DNA of 64,000 bases from G963662905 sp965230045 (lineage in GTDB: Bacteria > Bacteroidota > Bacteroidia > Bacteroidales > WRLA01): contig OZ245940.1 of the NCBI GenBank assembly GCA_965230045.1, positions 682,001-746,000 of the forward strand. The letters run 5' to 3'. Below the pieces are notes generated by a model that did not search any database, was not told the origin of the DNA, and saw only the letters and a program-made list of their open reading frames with translations. Made by a program: the position numbers and the translations under genes. Below are positions 52,867-61,900 of this stretch, one piece after another (the stretch's first letter is position 1; every line of letters begins with the position of its first letter).

Positions 52867-55800
52867 ATGAAAAGATTTACTCTCTTTTTAATTGGTTTTA
52901 TAGTACTTGCTATTAGTGCAGGTGCTCAAAACCTAAGGGAATTCAGTTATCCCGACAGTTGGGGGCCACAGGGCTTTAGCCTTGATGAAAGCCGCTCCGA
53001 TGCTGTTTATGTAAATTATTCAATCAAAAATTTTAGCCTTAGCGATAATGATATCAAAGGCGAGTTAATGACCAATGTACTGATGCCGGGAACTTTCCTG
53101 CCCGGAGATGAAGGTATGCCCGATTTGCCGGGATCCGGTAAATTTATAGCAATACCAACCGGTGCGGATGTAGAAGTAAATATTCTGTCGACACGTACGG
53201 AAACTATTCAAAATATTGATATTGCGCCAAGTCCGCGCATTCCTTTAGATACCGATAATGGTCCTTTATTCTATGAGAAAGATCAAAAGGTTTATTCTAA
53301 AGATGCATTCTACCCTGCAAAACCGGTGCAAGTTGGAATGCGCACGAAAATCCGTGGTGTTGAAGTGCTTATGCTCGGTATTACCCCATGGCAATATAAT
53401 CCTGTAACAAAGGAACTTATTGTTTATCATGACCTTAAAGTTGAACTGAGCATCACTGGCGGAAATGGTTATGGCGATTTGCGCTACCGTAGCCCCTGGT
53501 GGGAAGATGTGCTCAAAAGCAGCGTGCTCAACTACGAAAACCTTCCCGAAGCAGGCTATGCCTACCGCAATGGTTCCGGAACCCGTACACCCGATTTGGA
53601 TTATATCATCATCACGCCCGATGATCCTGTATTTACTGCATGGGCAGATACCATTGCACTTTTCCGTAACAAACAAGGTATTAAAACCGGTGTGGTTACA
53701 ACTACTGAAATCGGTGGAAATACCACAACAGCTATTGAAAACTATGTGAACAATGCATATAATACCTGGGATGTTCCTCCTTCAGCGGTACTTTTAATGG
53801 GTGACTATGGCTCTTCCGGAAATACAATTGTTTCTCCAATCTGGGACAGCTATTGTGTTTCGGACAATATCTATGCTGATGTGGATAATGATAAACTTCC
53901 GGATATCGCATTTGCAAGAATGACAGCGCAAAATGCTACACATTTGGAAACCATGGTGACCAAGTTTAAAAATTATGAAATGGATCCACCAACCAGCCCT
54001 GATTTTTATGATCACCCGATTACTGCATTGGGCTGGCAAACCGAGCGCTGGTTCCAGATTTGTTCCGAGTCTGTTGGTGGTTTCTGGAGTAATGAACTCG
54101 GCAAAGATCCTGTTCGTATTAACGCCATCTATTCCGGCTCTCCCGGTTCAACCTGGTCAACAGCGACTAATACCAGCACAGTAGTAAGCTATTTTGGCCC
54201 TAGTGGTACAGGATATATCCCACAGGAGCCTTCAACACTTGGTGGCTGGACCGGCGGTACTGCTGCTGGCGTGAACAATGCAATTAACTCAGGAGCTTTT
54301 ATGCTCCAGCACCGCGATCATGGTGGAGAAACTGGATGGGGCGAACCGGATTATTCCAGTTCTGATATCAACGGCCTGACAAATACGGATCTTACTTTTG
54401 TGTTCTCTATCAACTGTTTAACAGGTAAGTATAATTACAGCTCAGAAGTCTTCGCTGAAAAATTCCATCGCTATACTTATAACGGACAGAACTCAGGTGC
54501 ACTGGGAATCATTGCTGCTTCCGAAGTTTCTTATTCTTTTGTAAACGACACCTATGTTTGGGGTATGTATGATGATATGTGGTCGGAATTCCTTCCCGAT
54601 TACGGAACAACCAATGCCTATGATGATGTAAGGCCTGCATTCGCAAATGCTTATGGTAAACATTACCTGGCGCAATCGAACTGGCCATACAATACCAATA
54701 ATAAGGAAGTAACTTATATGCTATTTCACCACCATGGTGATGCATATTCAACTGTATTTACACAGGTTCCGTTAAACCTTACGGTAATACATAATGGTGT
54801 TTTGCTTTCCGGAGTAACTCAGTATGAAGTTACTGCTGATGAGTATGCTACTATTTGCCTCTCTAAAGACGGAGAAATTCTTGCTGTAGAACAATCCAAT
54901 GGAACGCCTACTACACTAACAATCCCAACCCAACTTCCAGGAGATGTTGTTGATTTGGTAGTTACCAAACAGGATCACTATCGTTACGAACAACAAATTA
55001 CAGTGATCCCTCCAAGCGGGCCATATGTAATCAAGGATTCCCATACTCTTGATGATGCCTCAGGAAATGCAAATGGAAATCCAGAACCCGGTGAAACAGT
55101 GGGTCTTTCCCTGACAATGAAAAACGTAGGTTCGGGCGCTTCCAACAATACCGTAGTGGATATCACAACTACTGATTCGTATGTTACGATTACTGATGAT
55201 ACCGAAAACTATGGAACAATCAATGCAGGCCAGACAAAACTGATCAATAATGGTTATACTTTTAATGTTGCGGATAGCATCCCTGATGGCCATATGGTAA
55301 CCCTTAGCATTAGTTCCACTAATGGGACAGATGTGTGGAACAGTAGTTTGACTTTCGAACTTTTTGCGCCACAATTGGACGCAGGAAGCATTACCATCGA
55401 CGATGCAGCGGGTAACGGAAATGGACGCCTCGATCCGGGTGAAACAGCTTCTGTTATTGTTGCAACAACCAATAATGGCCAATCTTCTGCTGCAGGGGTT
55501 ATGGCTACGTTAACAACGACTTCAACAGATATTACTATTACAAATGGCTCTGCCAACCTTGGGGAACTTAGTCCGGGCGAAAGTGATAACGCAACCTTTG
55601 AAATTACTGTTGCTTCAGATGCAACAATTGGCTCTACTGCCGATTTTACCTATGAAGTAGCCAGTGGAGTACACTATACGGACACTAAAGATTTCACATT
55701 AACTATAGGATTAATCGTTGAAGATTTTGAAAGCGGAGACTTTTCACAATATAACTGGAGCAGTGGCGGTGATGCGCCCTGGCAGGTTGTTACAAGCCCG

Positions 55801-58740
55801 GTTTACGAAGGTGTTTATTCTGCCGCCAGTGGTGATGTCAGCGACAACCAGGAATCGGAATTGATTATTACTTTGGATGTAATTACCGATGATAGTATCT
55901 CTTTCTGGCATATGATTTCGTCAGAAAATAATTATGATAAGCTGCAGTTTTATATGGATGGTAATATTTTGGGCACATGGTCTGGAATGCTCAATTGGGC
56001 GCAATCCAAATATCCTGTAACAGCCGGCACGCACATTTTCAAGTGGGCATACGAAAAGGATTACAGCATGTCATCGGGCGATGATGCGGCCTATCTTGAT
56101 TTCATCATCCTTCCTGCCTTTGGCACCCCCACCGCCAATGCCGGCAGCGACGCCGAGGTCTGTGAATCCACCGGCCACACCCTCAGCGGTATCGCTTCCA
56201 ACTACAACAGCATTTTGTGGGAAACCAGCGGTAACGGCACCTTCGACGATGCCACCAGCCTCACCGCTACCTATACCCCCGGCACCGCTGATGCAACCGC
56301 CGGCTTTGCAACCCTGACCCTGAACGCCATCGGCGGAGCCGCAACCGCAACCGACGATATGGTGCTCACTGTCAACCCGCTGCCCACATCCCCCGATCAG
56401 CCCTCAGGCGATGAAGTAGTATGCGACCAGACACAAGACAATGACTACACCTGCCCGCAACTCAATGATCCCGGTATAACAAGCTACGTATGGGAAATCA
56501 CGCCCGCTTCAGCCGGAACGATCAGCTCCACAGATACCGCAGCCACTGTTAACTGGACCGACACCTTCAGTGGCCTGGCCTATATCAAGGTAAAAGCAGA
56601 AAACGCCTGCGGCTATGGCGACTACAGCGACGAACTCGAAGTATCCGTAAACGAAACCCCGACGCAGGCCGGTACACCATCAGGCAGCCAGGCCGTATGC
56701 CAGGGAACAAACGGAACAGAATACACCACAACAGGCGCCAATAACGCCACCGATTATACCTGGGCACTGAACCCAACCGAAGCCGGAACCATCACGCCCA
56801 ACGGCACCACAGCCACTATTGAATGGTCACAGACCTTCGACGGTACAGCCGACCTAACGGTAACCGGCACCAATGCCTGCGGCGATGGGCCGACCTCCAC
56901 AGCACTTAACATCACGGTAGATATCATTCCTGAGCCCGCCATTACAGGCGACGATGCCGCCTGCCAAAACGATACGCTGGTTTATGGCACACCCTCCAAT
57001 GCAGGCTGCAGCTATAGCTGGACAATTGCCGGTGGAACCATTGTAGATGGCAGCGGTACCAATGAAGTAAGCGTAGTATGGGACAGCTGGGGCGGCTGCG
57101 AGCTTACAGTAACCGAAACCAACGACAACAGCGGCTGCGCAGGTACCACAGATCCGTTCGTTGTCACCGTAGCCGAATCACCACAACCAGAAATCACAGG
57201 TACAGAAGTTGTGTGTGAACAGGAAGAAGGCGCTACCTATGCCACAACGGAAAACACAGGCAATACCTACAACTGGAGTATTACCGGCGGTACTATTGAG
57301 AGCGGTCAGGGCACCCACGAAATTACAGTAAACTGGGGCGCATACGGAACAGGAACCGTAGAACTGACCGAAACCAATGCCAATGCATGTAACGGCTATG
57401 CCGAAACATTCGATGTTGAAATCATGGAAATCCCACAGGCCGAAGCCGGCGAAGATGTTTCCATTCCAAATGGAACGGCAACACAACTTTATGGCAGTGC
57501 AACAGGCGGGTCGGGCAGTTATAGTTTTCATTGGGAACCCGCTGATAAACTGTTAGATCCCAACGTAGCCGAGCCACAAACCACCGAACTGGACGCCACT
57601 ACGGTCTTTACGCTCGAGGTAAGCGACAATACAGGCGGCTGTGCCGGCACCGACCAGGTAACAGTAACTGTAACAGGCGGAGCCTTAGCCGTAACCGTAA
57701 CAGCCGATGATGCAGCCGTATGTCCCGGATCAACGACCACGCTGCACGCAATACCCGGAGGCGGATCAGGCGAATACACCTACGCATGGACAAGCGCCCC
57801 TGCCGGTTTTACCAGCGAAGAGCAAAACCCGGAAGTCAGTCCGGAAGTAAATACGACCTACTTTGTGGAAGTGAACGATGGCTACAACAGCATCAGCGGA
57901 GAAGTAGCCGTGGCGGTACATGCCTTGCCGGCGCAGTTTGAGATCACAGGCGAAGATGCATTTTGTGAAGGCAGCGCAGGCGCAGTAATGGGTCTGGCCT
58001 CATCGGAAAGCGGAGTAACCTACAAGCTTTTCCTTGACGGCACAAGTACAGGAACCACAGCTGAAGGGACAGGTTCGGCCATTACTTTTGCCCCACAGGC
58101 AACGGAAGGAACTTATACCGTTATGGCGGAAAGTCAGGCTACAGGATGTTCGAATGATATGGGCAATGAGTTTGTTGTGACTATGCAGTATGTCCCTGTG
58201 CAACCTGAAACTCCTGCCGGACCGCAACTTGTAGATTTGAACATTACAACTACTTCTAATTATTCAGTTGCAGAAGTTGCCGGAGCTGATTCATATAATT
58301 GGTCACTGGAGCCTTCAGGTTTTGGTGAGCTGAATGTAAATGGTAACGAAGTTACTGTAAGTTGGAACGGACTTGAGCTGGGAGAAGTAAGCCTCAGCGT
58401 TGCAGCTGTAAACGATTGCGGTGAAAGCTCATTATCCGATGCCATCACAATTGACGTTGAGCGTATTTATGGTATCGAAGATAGAGATAATGTAAGCCTC
58501 AATGTATATCCGAACCCATCGAATGGCCTGTTTACACTGGAGTATGCAAACCTTTCCTCCGATAAATTGAATATTAAAATTATCAGTTCACTCGGTGAAT
58601 GTGTTTATCAATCCGATGAAGCAGCAGATGAAAATGGCTTGATTAATCTTGATCTGAGCAATTATGCAGACGGTGTTTACTTCCTCATGATACAACATGA
58701 TGGCGAAGTTCATACTAAACGAATTGTAGTTCGGAAATAA
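52867..58740 (+). CDS. Gingipain-like C25 cysteine peptidase with PKD/Ig stalk and T9SS sorting domain
   Basis: The 1957-residue product has a signal peptide (LFLIGFIVLAISAGAQ). A gingipain-type prodomain runs to about residue 225, and a C25 catalytic domain follows (YIIITPDDPVFTAW, ADVDNDKLPDIAFARM). The dyad His485 (LQHRDHGGETGWG) and Cys517 (FSINCLTGKYN) are 32 residues apart, close to the 33 known for RgpB. Next come a C25-associated Ig domain, two calcium-binding-like DPGET modules (about 740 and 855), a jelly-roll domain starting VEDFESGDFS (about 955) and about nine PKD/Ig-like modules (1080-1860). A type A T9SS sorting domain closes it (VSLNVYPNPSNGLFTLEYAN, GVYFLMIQHDGEVHTKRIVV). The module block from about 56,008 is shared with the next gene and differs from the flanks in base composition. 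Confidence 0.93.
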   Translation: MKRFTLFLIGFIVLAISAGAQNLREFSYPDSWGPQGFSLDESRSDAVYVNYSIKNFSLSDNDIKGELMTNVLMPGTFLPGDEGMPDLPGSGKFIAIPTGADVEVNILSTRTETIQNIDIAPSPRIPLDTDNGPLFYEKDQKVYSKDAFYPAKPVQVGMRTKIRGVEVLMLGITPWQYNPVTKELIVYHDLKVELSITGGNGYGDLRYRSPWWEDVLKSSVLNYENLPEAGYAYRNGSGTRTPDLDYIIITPDDPVFTAWADTIALFRNKQGIKTGVVTTTEIGGNTTTAIENYVNNAYNTWDVPPSAVLLMGDYGSSGNTIVSPIWDSYCVSDNIYADVDNDKLPDIAFARMTAQNATHLETMVTKFKNYEMDPPTSPDFYDHPITALGWQTERWFQICSESVGGFWSNELGKDPVRINAIYSGSPGSTWSTATNTSTVVSYFGPSGTGYIPQEPSTLGGWTGGTAAGVNNAINSGAFMLQHRDHGGETGWGEPDYSSSDINGLTNTDLTFVFSINCLTGKYNYSSEVFAEKFHRYTYNGQNSGALGIIAASEVSYSFVNDTYVWGMYDDMWSEFLPDYGTTNAYDDVRPAFANAYGKHYLAQSNWPYNTNNKEVTYMLFHHHGDAYSTVFTQVPLNLTVIHNGVLLSGVTQYEVTADEYATICLSKDGEILAVEQSNGTPTTLTIPTQLPGDVVDLVVTKQDHYRYEQQITVIPPSGPYVIKDSHTLDDASGNANGNPEPGETVGLSLTMKNVGSGASNNTVVDITTTDSYVTITDDTENYGTINAGQTKLINNGYTFNVADSIPDGHMVTLSISSTNGTDVWNSSLTFELFAPQLDAGSITIDDAAGNGNGRLDPGETASVIVATTNNGQSSAAGVMATLTTTSTDITITNGSANLGELSPGESDNATFEITVASDATIGSTADFTYEVASGVHYTDTKDFTLTIGLIVEDFESGDFSQYNWSSGGDAPWQVVTSPVYEGVYSAASGDVSDNQESELIITLDVITDDSISFWHMISSENNYDKLQFYMDGNILGTWSGMLNWAQSKYPVTAGTHIFKWAYEKDYSMSSGDDAAYLDFIILPAFGTPTANAGSDAEVCESTGHTLSGIASNYNSILWETSGNGTFDDATSLTATYTPGTADATAGFATLTLNAIGGAATATDDMVLTVNPLPTSPDQPSGDEVVCDQTQDNDYTCPQLNDPGITSYVWEITPASAGTISSTDTAATVNWTDTFSGLAYIKVKAENACGYGDYSDELEVSVNETPTQAGTPSGSQAVCQGTNGTEYTTTGANNATDYTWALNPTEAGTITPNGTTATIEWSQTFDGTADLTVTGTNACGDGPTSTALNITVDIIPEPAITGDDAACQNDTLVYGTPSNAGCSYSWTIAGGTIVDGSGTNEVSVVWDSWGGCELTVTETNDNSGCAGTTDPFVVTVAESPQPEITGTEVVCEQEEGATYATTENTGNTYNWSITGGTIESGQGTHEITVNWGAYGTGTVELTETNANACNGYAETFDVEIMEIPQAEAGEDVSIPNGTATQLYGSATGGSGSYSFHWEPADKLLDPNVAEPQTTELDATTVFTLEVSDNTGGCAGTDQVTVTVTGGALAVTVTADDAAVCPGSTTTLHAIPGGGSGEYTYAWTSAPAGFTSEEQNPEVSPEVNTTYFVEVNDGYNSISGEVAVAVHALPAQFEITGEDAFCEGSAGAVMGLASSESGVTYKLFLDGTSTGTTAEGTGSAITFAPQATEGTYTVMAESQATGCSNDMGNEFVVTMQYVPVQPETPAGPQLVDLNITTTSNYSVAEVAGADSYNWSLEPSGFGELNVNGNEVTVSWNGLELGEVSLSVAAVNDCGESSLSDAITIDVERIYGIEDRDNVSLNVYPNPSNGLFTLEYANLSSDKLNIKIISSLGECVYQSDEAADENGLINLDLSNYADGVYFLMIQHDGEVHTKRIVVRK
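56008..58018 (+). repeat. Near-identical intragenic repeat, copy 1 (PKD/Ig module block)
   Basis: The segment matches 61990-64000 at a constant offset of 5982 bases. I count roughly 25-30 substitutions in 2.0 kb, mostly at third codon positions, and no indel. From about 56,110 the sequence is visibly richer in G+C, with C-ending codons, than the code before it. Copy 2 runs off the window, so the right-hand boundary of identity is unknown; in this copy the composition returns to normal near 58,050-58,100. Confidence 0.9.
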
Positions 58741-58762
58741 CAGCTACTGATTGATAGTTTTA

Positions 58763-58808
58763 AAGACCTGAGAGAGTGTAATTCAACATCTTCTCAGGTC
58801 TTTTTTTT
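58763..58808 (+). terminator. Rho-independent terminator after the first C25 peptidase gene
   Basis: AAGACCTGAGA (58763-58773) pairs with TCTCAGGTCTT (58792-58802), followed by a run of T residues. Confidence 0.85.
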
Positions 58809-58884
58809 GATGAATTCATTCCGAACAAATTCTTCAAAACAGAAAATAACAAGGATAAAAGCCAAAGGCAGCACTAATGTTTTC

Positions 58885-58893
58885 TATCTTTGC
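58885..58893 (+). promoter_or_regulatory. Putative -7 promoter element of the second C25 peptidase gene
   Basis: TATCTTTGC matches TAnnTTTG exactly, 54 bases before the ATG at 58948. With the terminator upstream, this suggests independent transcription. Confidence 0.55.
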
Positions 58894-58947
58894 TTTTGAG
58901 CTTTTTGGATCGACGATTAATCAACTAATTTTAAATATTAAGACCTT

Positions 58948-61900
58948 ATGAAGAGATTTTACCTCTTGGCAGCTATAAGCGTGTTTTTGTTCTGTTTTGG
59001 GACTCAAACAGGCTTTGCTGAAAAAATCAAACTGACATCCTCAGATGTAAATCAGTTGCAAGTCACTGATAAAAGCTTTGATTCCTTCAAGTTTCAAAGC
59101 AGTCTTTCTGAACTGGAATTTTCTTATGAGAATACAGGAGATCAGGTTTTTACGCGTTTATCCGCCGAAGGATATACCAGCACGATGGTTCCCGGAAACC
59201 CTTCTCTGCCGGTTTTAAAAAAACTGATTGAAATCCCTCAGGATGCACAAGCGCTTGTGGAAATTATTGATGTCACATTTAAAGAGTACACCCTGGAAGA
59301 ACTGGGTATAAATCATCCTGTTTTTCCTTACCAGATGTCCTTGCCCAAAATCAAGAATGCTTCCGCACCATTTGAGTACAATGAAGAAGCATATGCTATG
59401 GATGCTTTTAGCCCGGAGCAGCTCATTACCATCGAAGAGGCCGGTACCATGCGTGCCGTGCGTTTGGGACGAATCAATATCAATGCGGTTCAGTATAATC
59501 CGGTGCAGCAAAAATTAAGAGTTTATTCTGACATTACAGTTCGTGTGTTTTTTGAGAATGCCAATTATCAGAAAACCCTTCGGATGAAGAAAAAAACCTA
59601 TTCACCTTATTTTACAAAGGCTTATGCGCAACTGATCAATTATGAGCCCATGCAGATGAGGGATGAACTGACGCAGGTGCCCGTGAAATATGTAATCGTT
59701 TCGGATCCTATGTTTGAAACGGCACTCCAGCCTCTTGTTGAATGGAAAACAGAAAAAGGCTATACCGTAATCGAAGCCTATACAAATGACCCTACCGTTG
59801 GTACTACCACAACATCCATAAAAGCATATCTCCAAGGATTATATAATAGTGGTACACCCGAAGATCCGGCTCCAACTTTTGTCCTTTTCTGTGGGGATGT
59901 TGCCCAGATTCCGGTTTTTAACGGATCGGGCCATGTTACGGATCTCTACTATTGCGAGTATGATGGCGATTATATTCCCGAGATGTATTATGGACGTTTT
60001 TCTGCCACCAATGTAAGTGAAATAACACCACAGGTAGCCAAAACAGTGGAATACGAAAAATACGAATTCCCCGATCCTTCTTTCCTCGGCGAATGTGTTA
60101 TGGTATCAGGCGTTGACGCAGGAAATGCCCCAACATATGGTAATGGACAGATCAATTACGGAACAACATATTATTTCAATAACGCTCATGGGCTGTTAAG
60201 TCATACTTATTTATATCCAGCATCCGGAAGTGCCAGCGCTGCAATTATCCAGCATGTTAGTGATGGCGTTGCTTATGCAAATTATACGGCACACGGTAGT
60301 TCCAGTGGCTGGTATGACCCCTCTTTTGAAAACAGCGATGTTCCCGGGCTCCAAAACGACCATAAATATCCGTTGATGGTAGGGAACTGCTGCCTGACCA
60401 ATAAGTTTGAGGAAAACAGTTGTTTTGGAGAAACTCTTTTGAGAGCAGACGGGAAAGGTGCCCTTGGATACATTGGAGGTACAAACAGTACCTATTGGGA
60501 TGAAGATTATTACTGGGGCGTGGGTGTTGGCGCTATTTCGGCCAATCCAACATACGAAGGAACAAGTCTGGGATCCTATGATAAAGTATTCCACGATCAT
60601 GGGGAATCTTATGACGATTGGTTTACAACACAAGGCCAGCAAAATTATGGCGGTTGTCTTGCCGTGACTGAAAGTGGATCATCCAGAACACAATATTATT
60701 GGGAAATTTATGCCCTTATGGGCGATCCTTCAGTTAGTATTTATTTTGGTGTGCCACCGGCAATGACAGTAACCTATGATGTAATGCCTATTGCTGCAGA
60801 AGATTTCACGGTTAATGCGCCACCTTATTCGCTCGTTGCTATTTCATATGAAGGTGACCTGAGAGGAACAGCACAGACCAATGCATCCGGTGTTGCCGTA
60901 GTACATTTTGATAACCCAATTATGGGCGGAAATGACGCAGATATCGTCGTTACCGGGCAAAATTACCAGCCATTTTTCGGGACTATCACTATGGCTGGAA
61001 CAGATGGCCCCTACGTAATTAAAGATTCTTTTACGCTTGATAATGCAAGCGGTGCTTCCAACCCTGTGCCCGGTGATATTGTGGACCTTAGCATTGCCAT
61101 GAAAAATGTAGGTTCTGAAAATTCAATAAATACAGTAGTTGATATTTCAACAACGGATTCGTATATTACTATAACAGATGATACCGAGAACTACGGAACA
61201 ATTGTCGCAGGTCAGTCCAAATTAATTACAGATGGCTATGCCTTCAGTGTTGCCGATTCTGTTCCTGATGGACATATGGTTTCTGTTTCTGTTTCAGCAA
61301 CAGATGGTACAGATGTGTGGACAAGTTCTATTGGTTTTGAATTGTTCGCGCCAAATCTCCTGGCCGGTGCAATCAGTGTTGATGATGCGGCAGGAAACAA
61401 TAACGGACGTCTCGATCCGGGAGAAACAGCAAATATTATCGTTGCTTTAACAAATAATGGTCAGGCTACCGCTGATAATGTGCTTGCGAACCTGATTACG
61501 AATTCAACCGATATCACAATTAATAACCCAACATCTGATTTGGGCGATTTAACTCCTTCGGAAACGGACAATGCGATTTTTGAAATTACCGTTGCTCCTG
61601 ATGCAGCAATTGGATCACTGGCTGATTTTGTGTTTGATGCCGCCAGTGGGGTGCACTATACAGCCGAGAAAAACTTTTGTTTGAATATTGGTTTGATCGT
61701 TGAAGACTTTGAAACAGGAGATTTTAGCCGCTACAACTGGACAATGGGGGGCAACGCACCCTGGCAGATTGTTACAAGCCCGGTTTACGAAGGTGTTTAT
61801 TCTGCCGCCAGTGGTGATGTCAGCGACAATCAGGAATCTGAATTATCAATCACACTGGATGTAATTGCGAATGATAGCATTTCATTCTACAGCAAAGTTT

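Noticed and set aside
55060..58448. Many long open frames on the minus strand and in other plus frames inside the C25 peptidase genes
   Set aside because: They mirror the G+C-rich, stop-poor repeat block and recur at the same offset in both copies; their predicted products are low-complexity Pro/Val/Ser or Arg-rich sequences without family resemblance.
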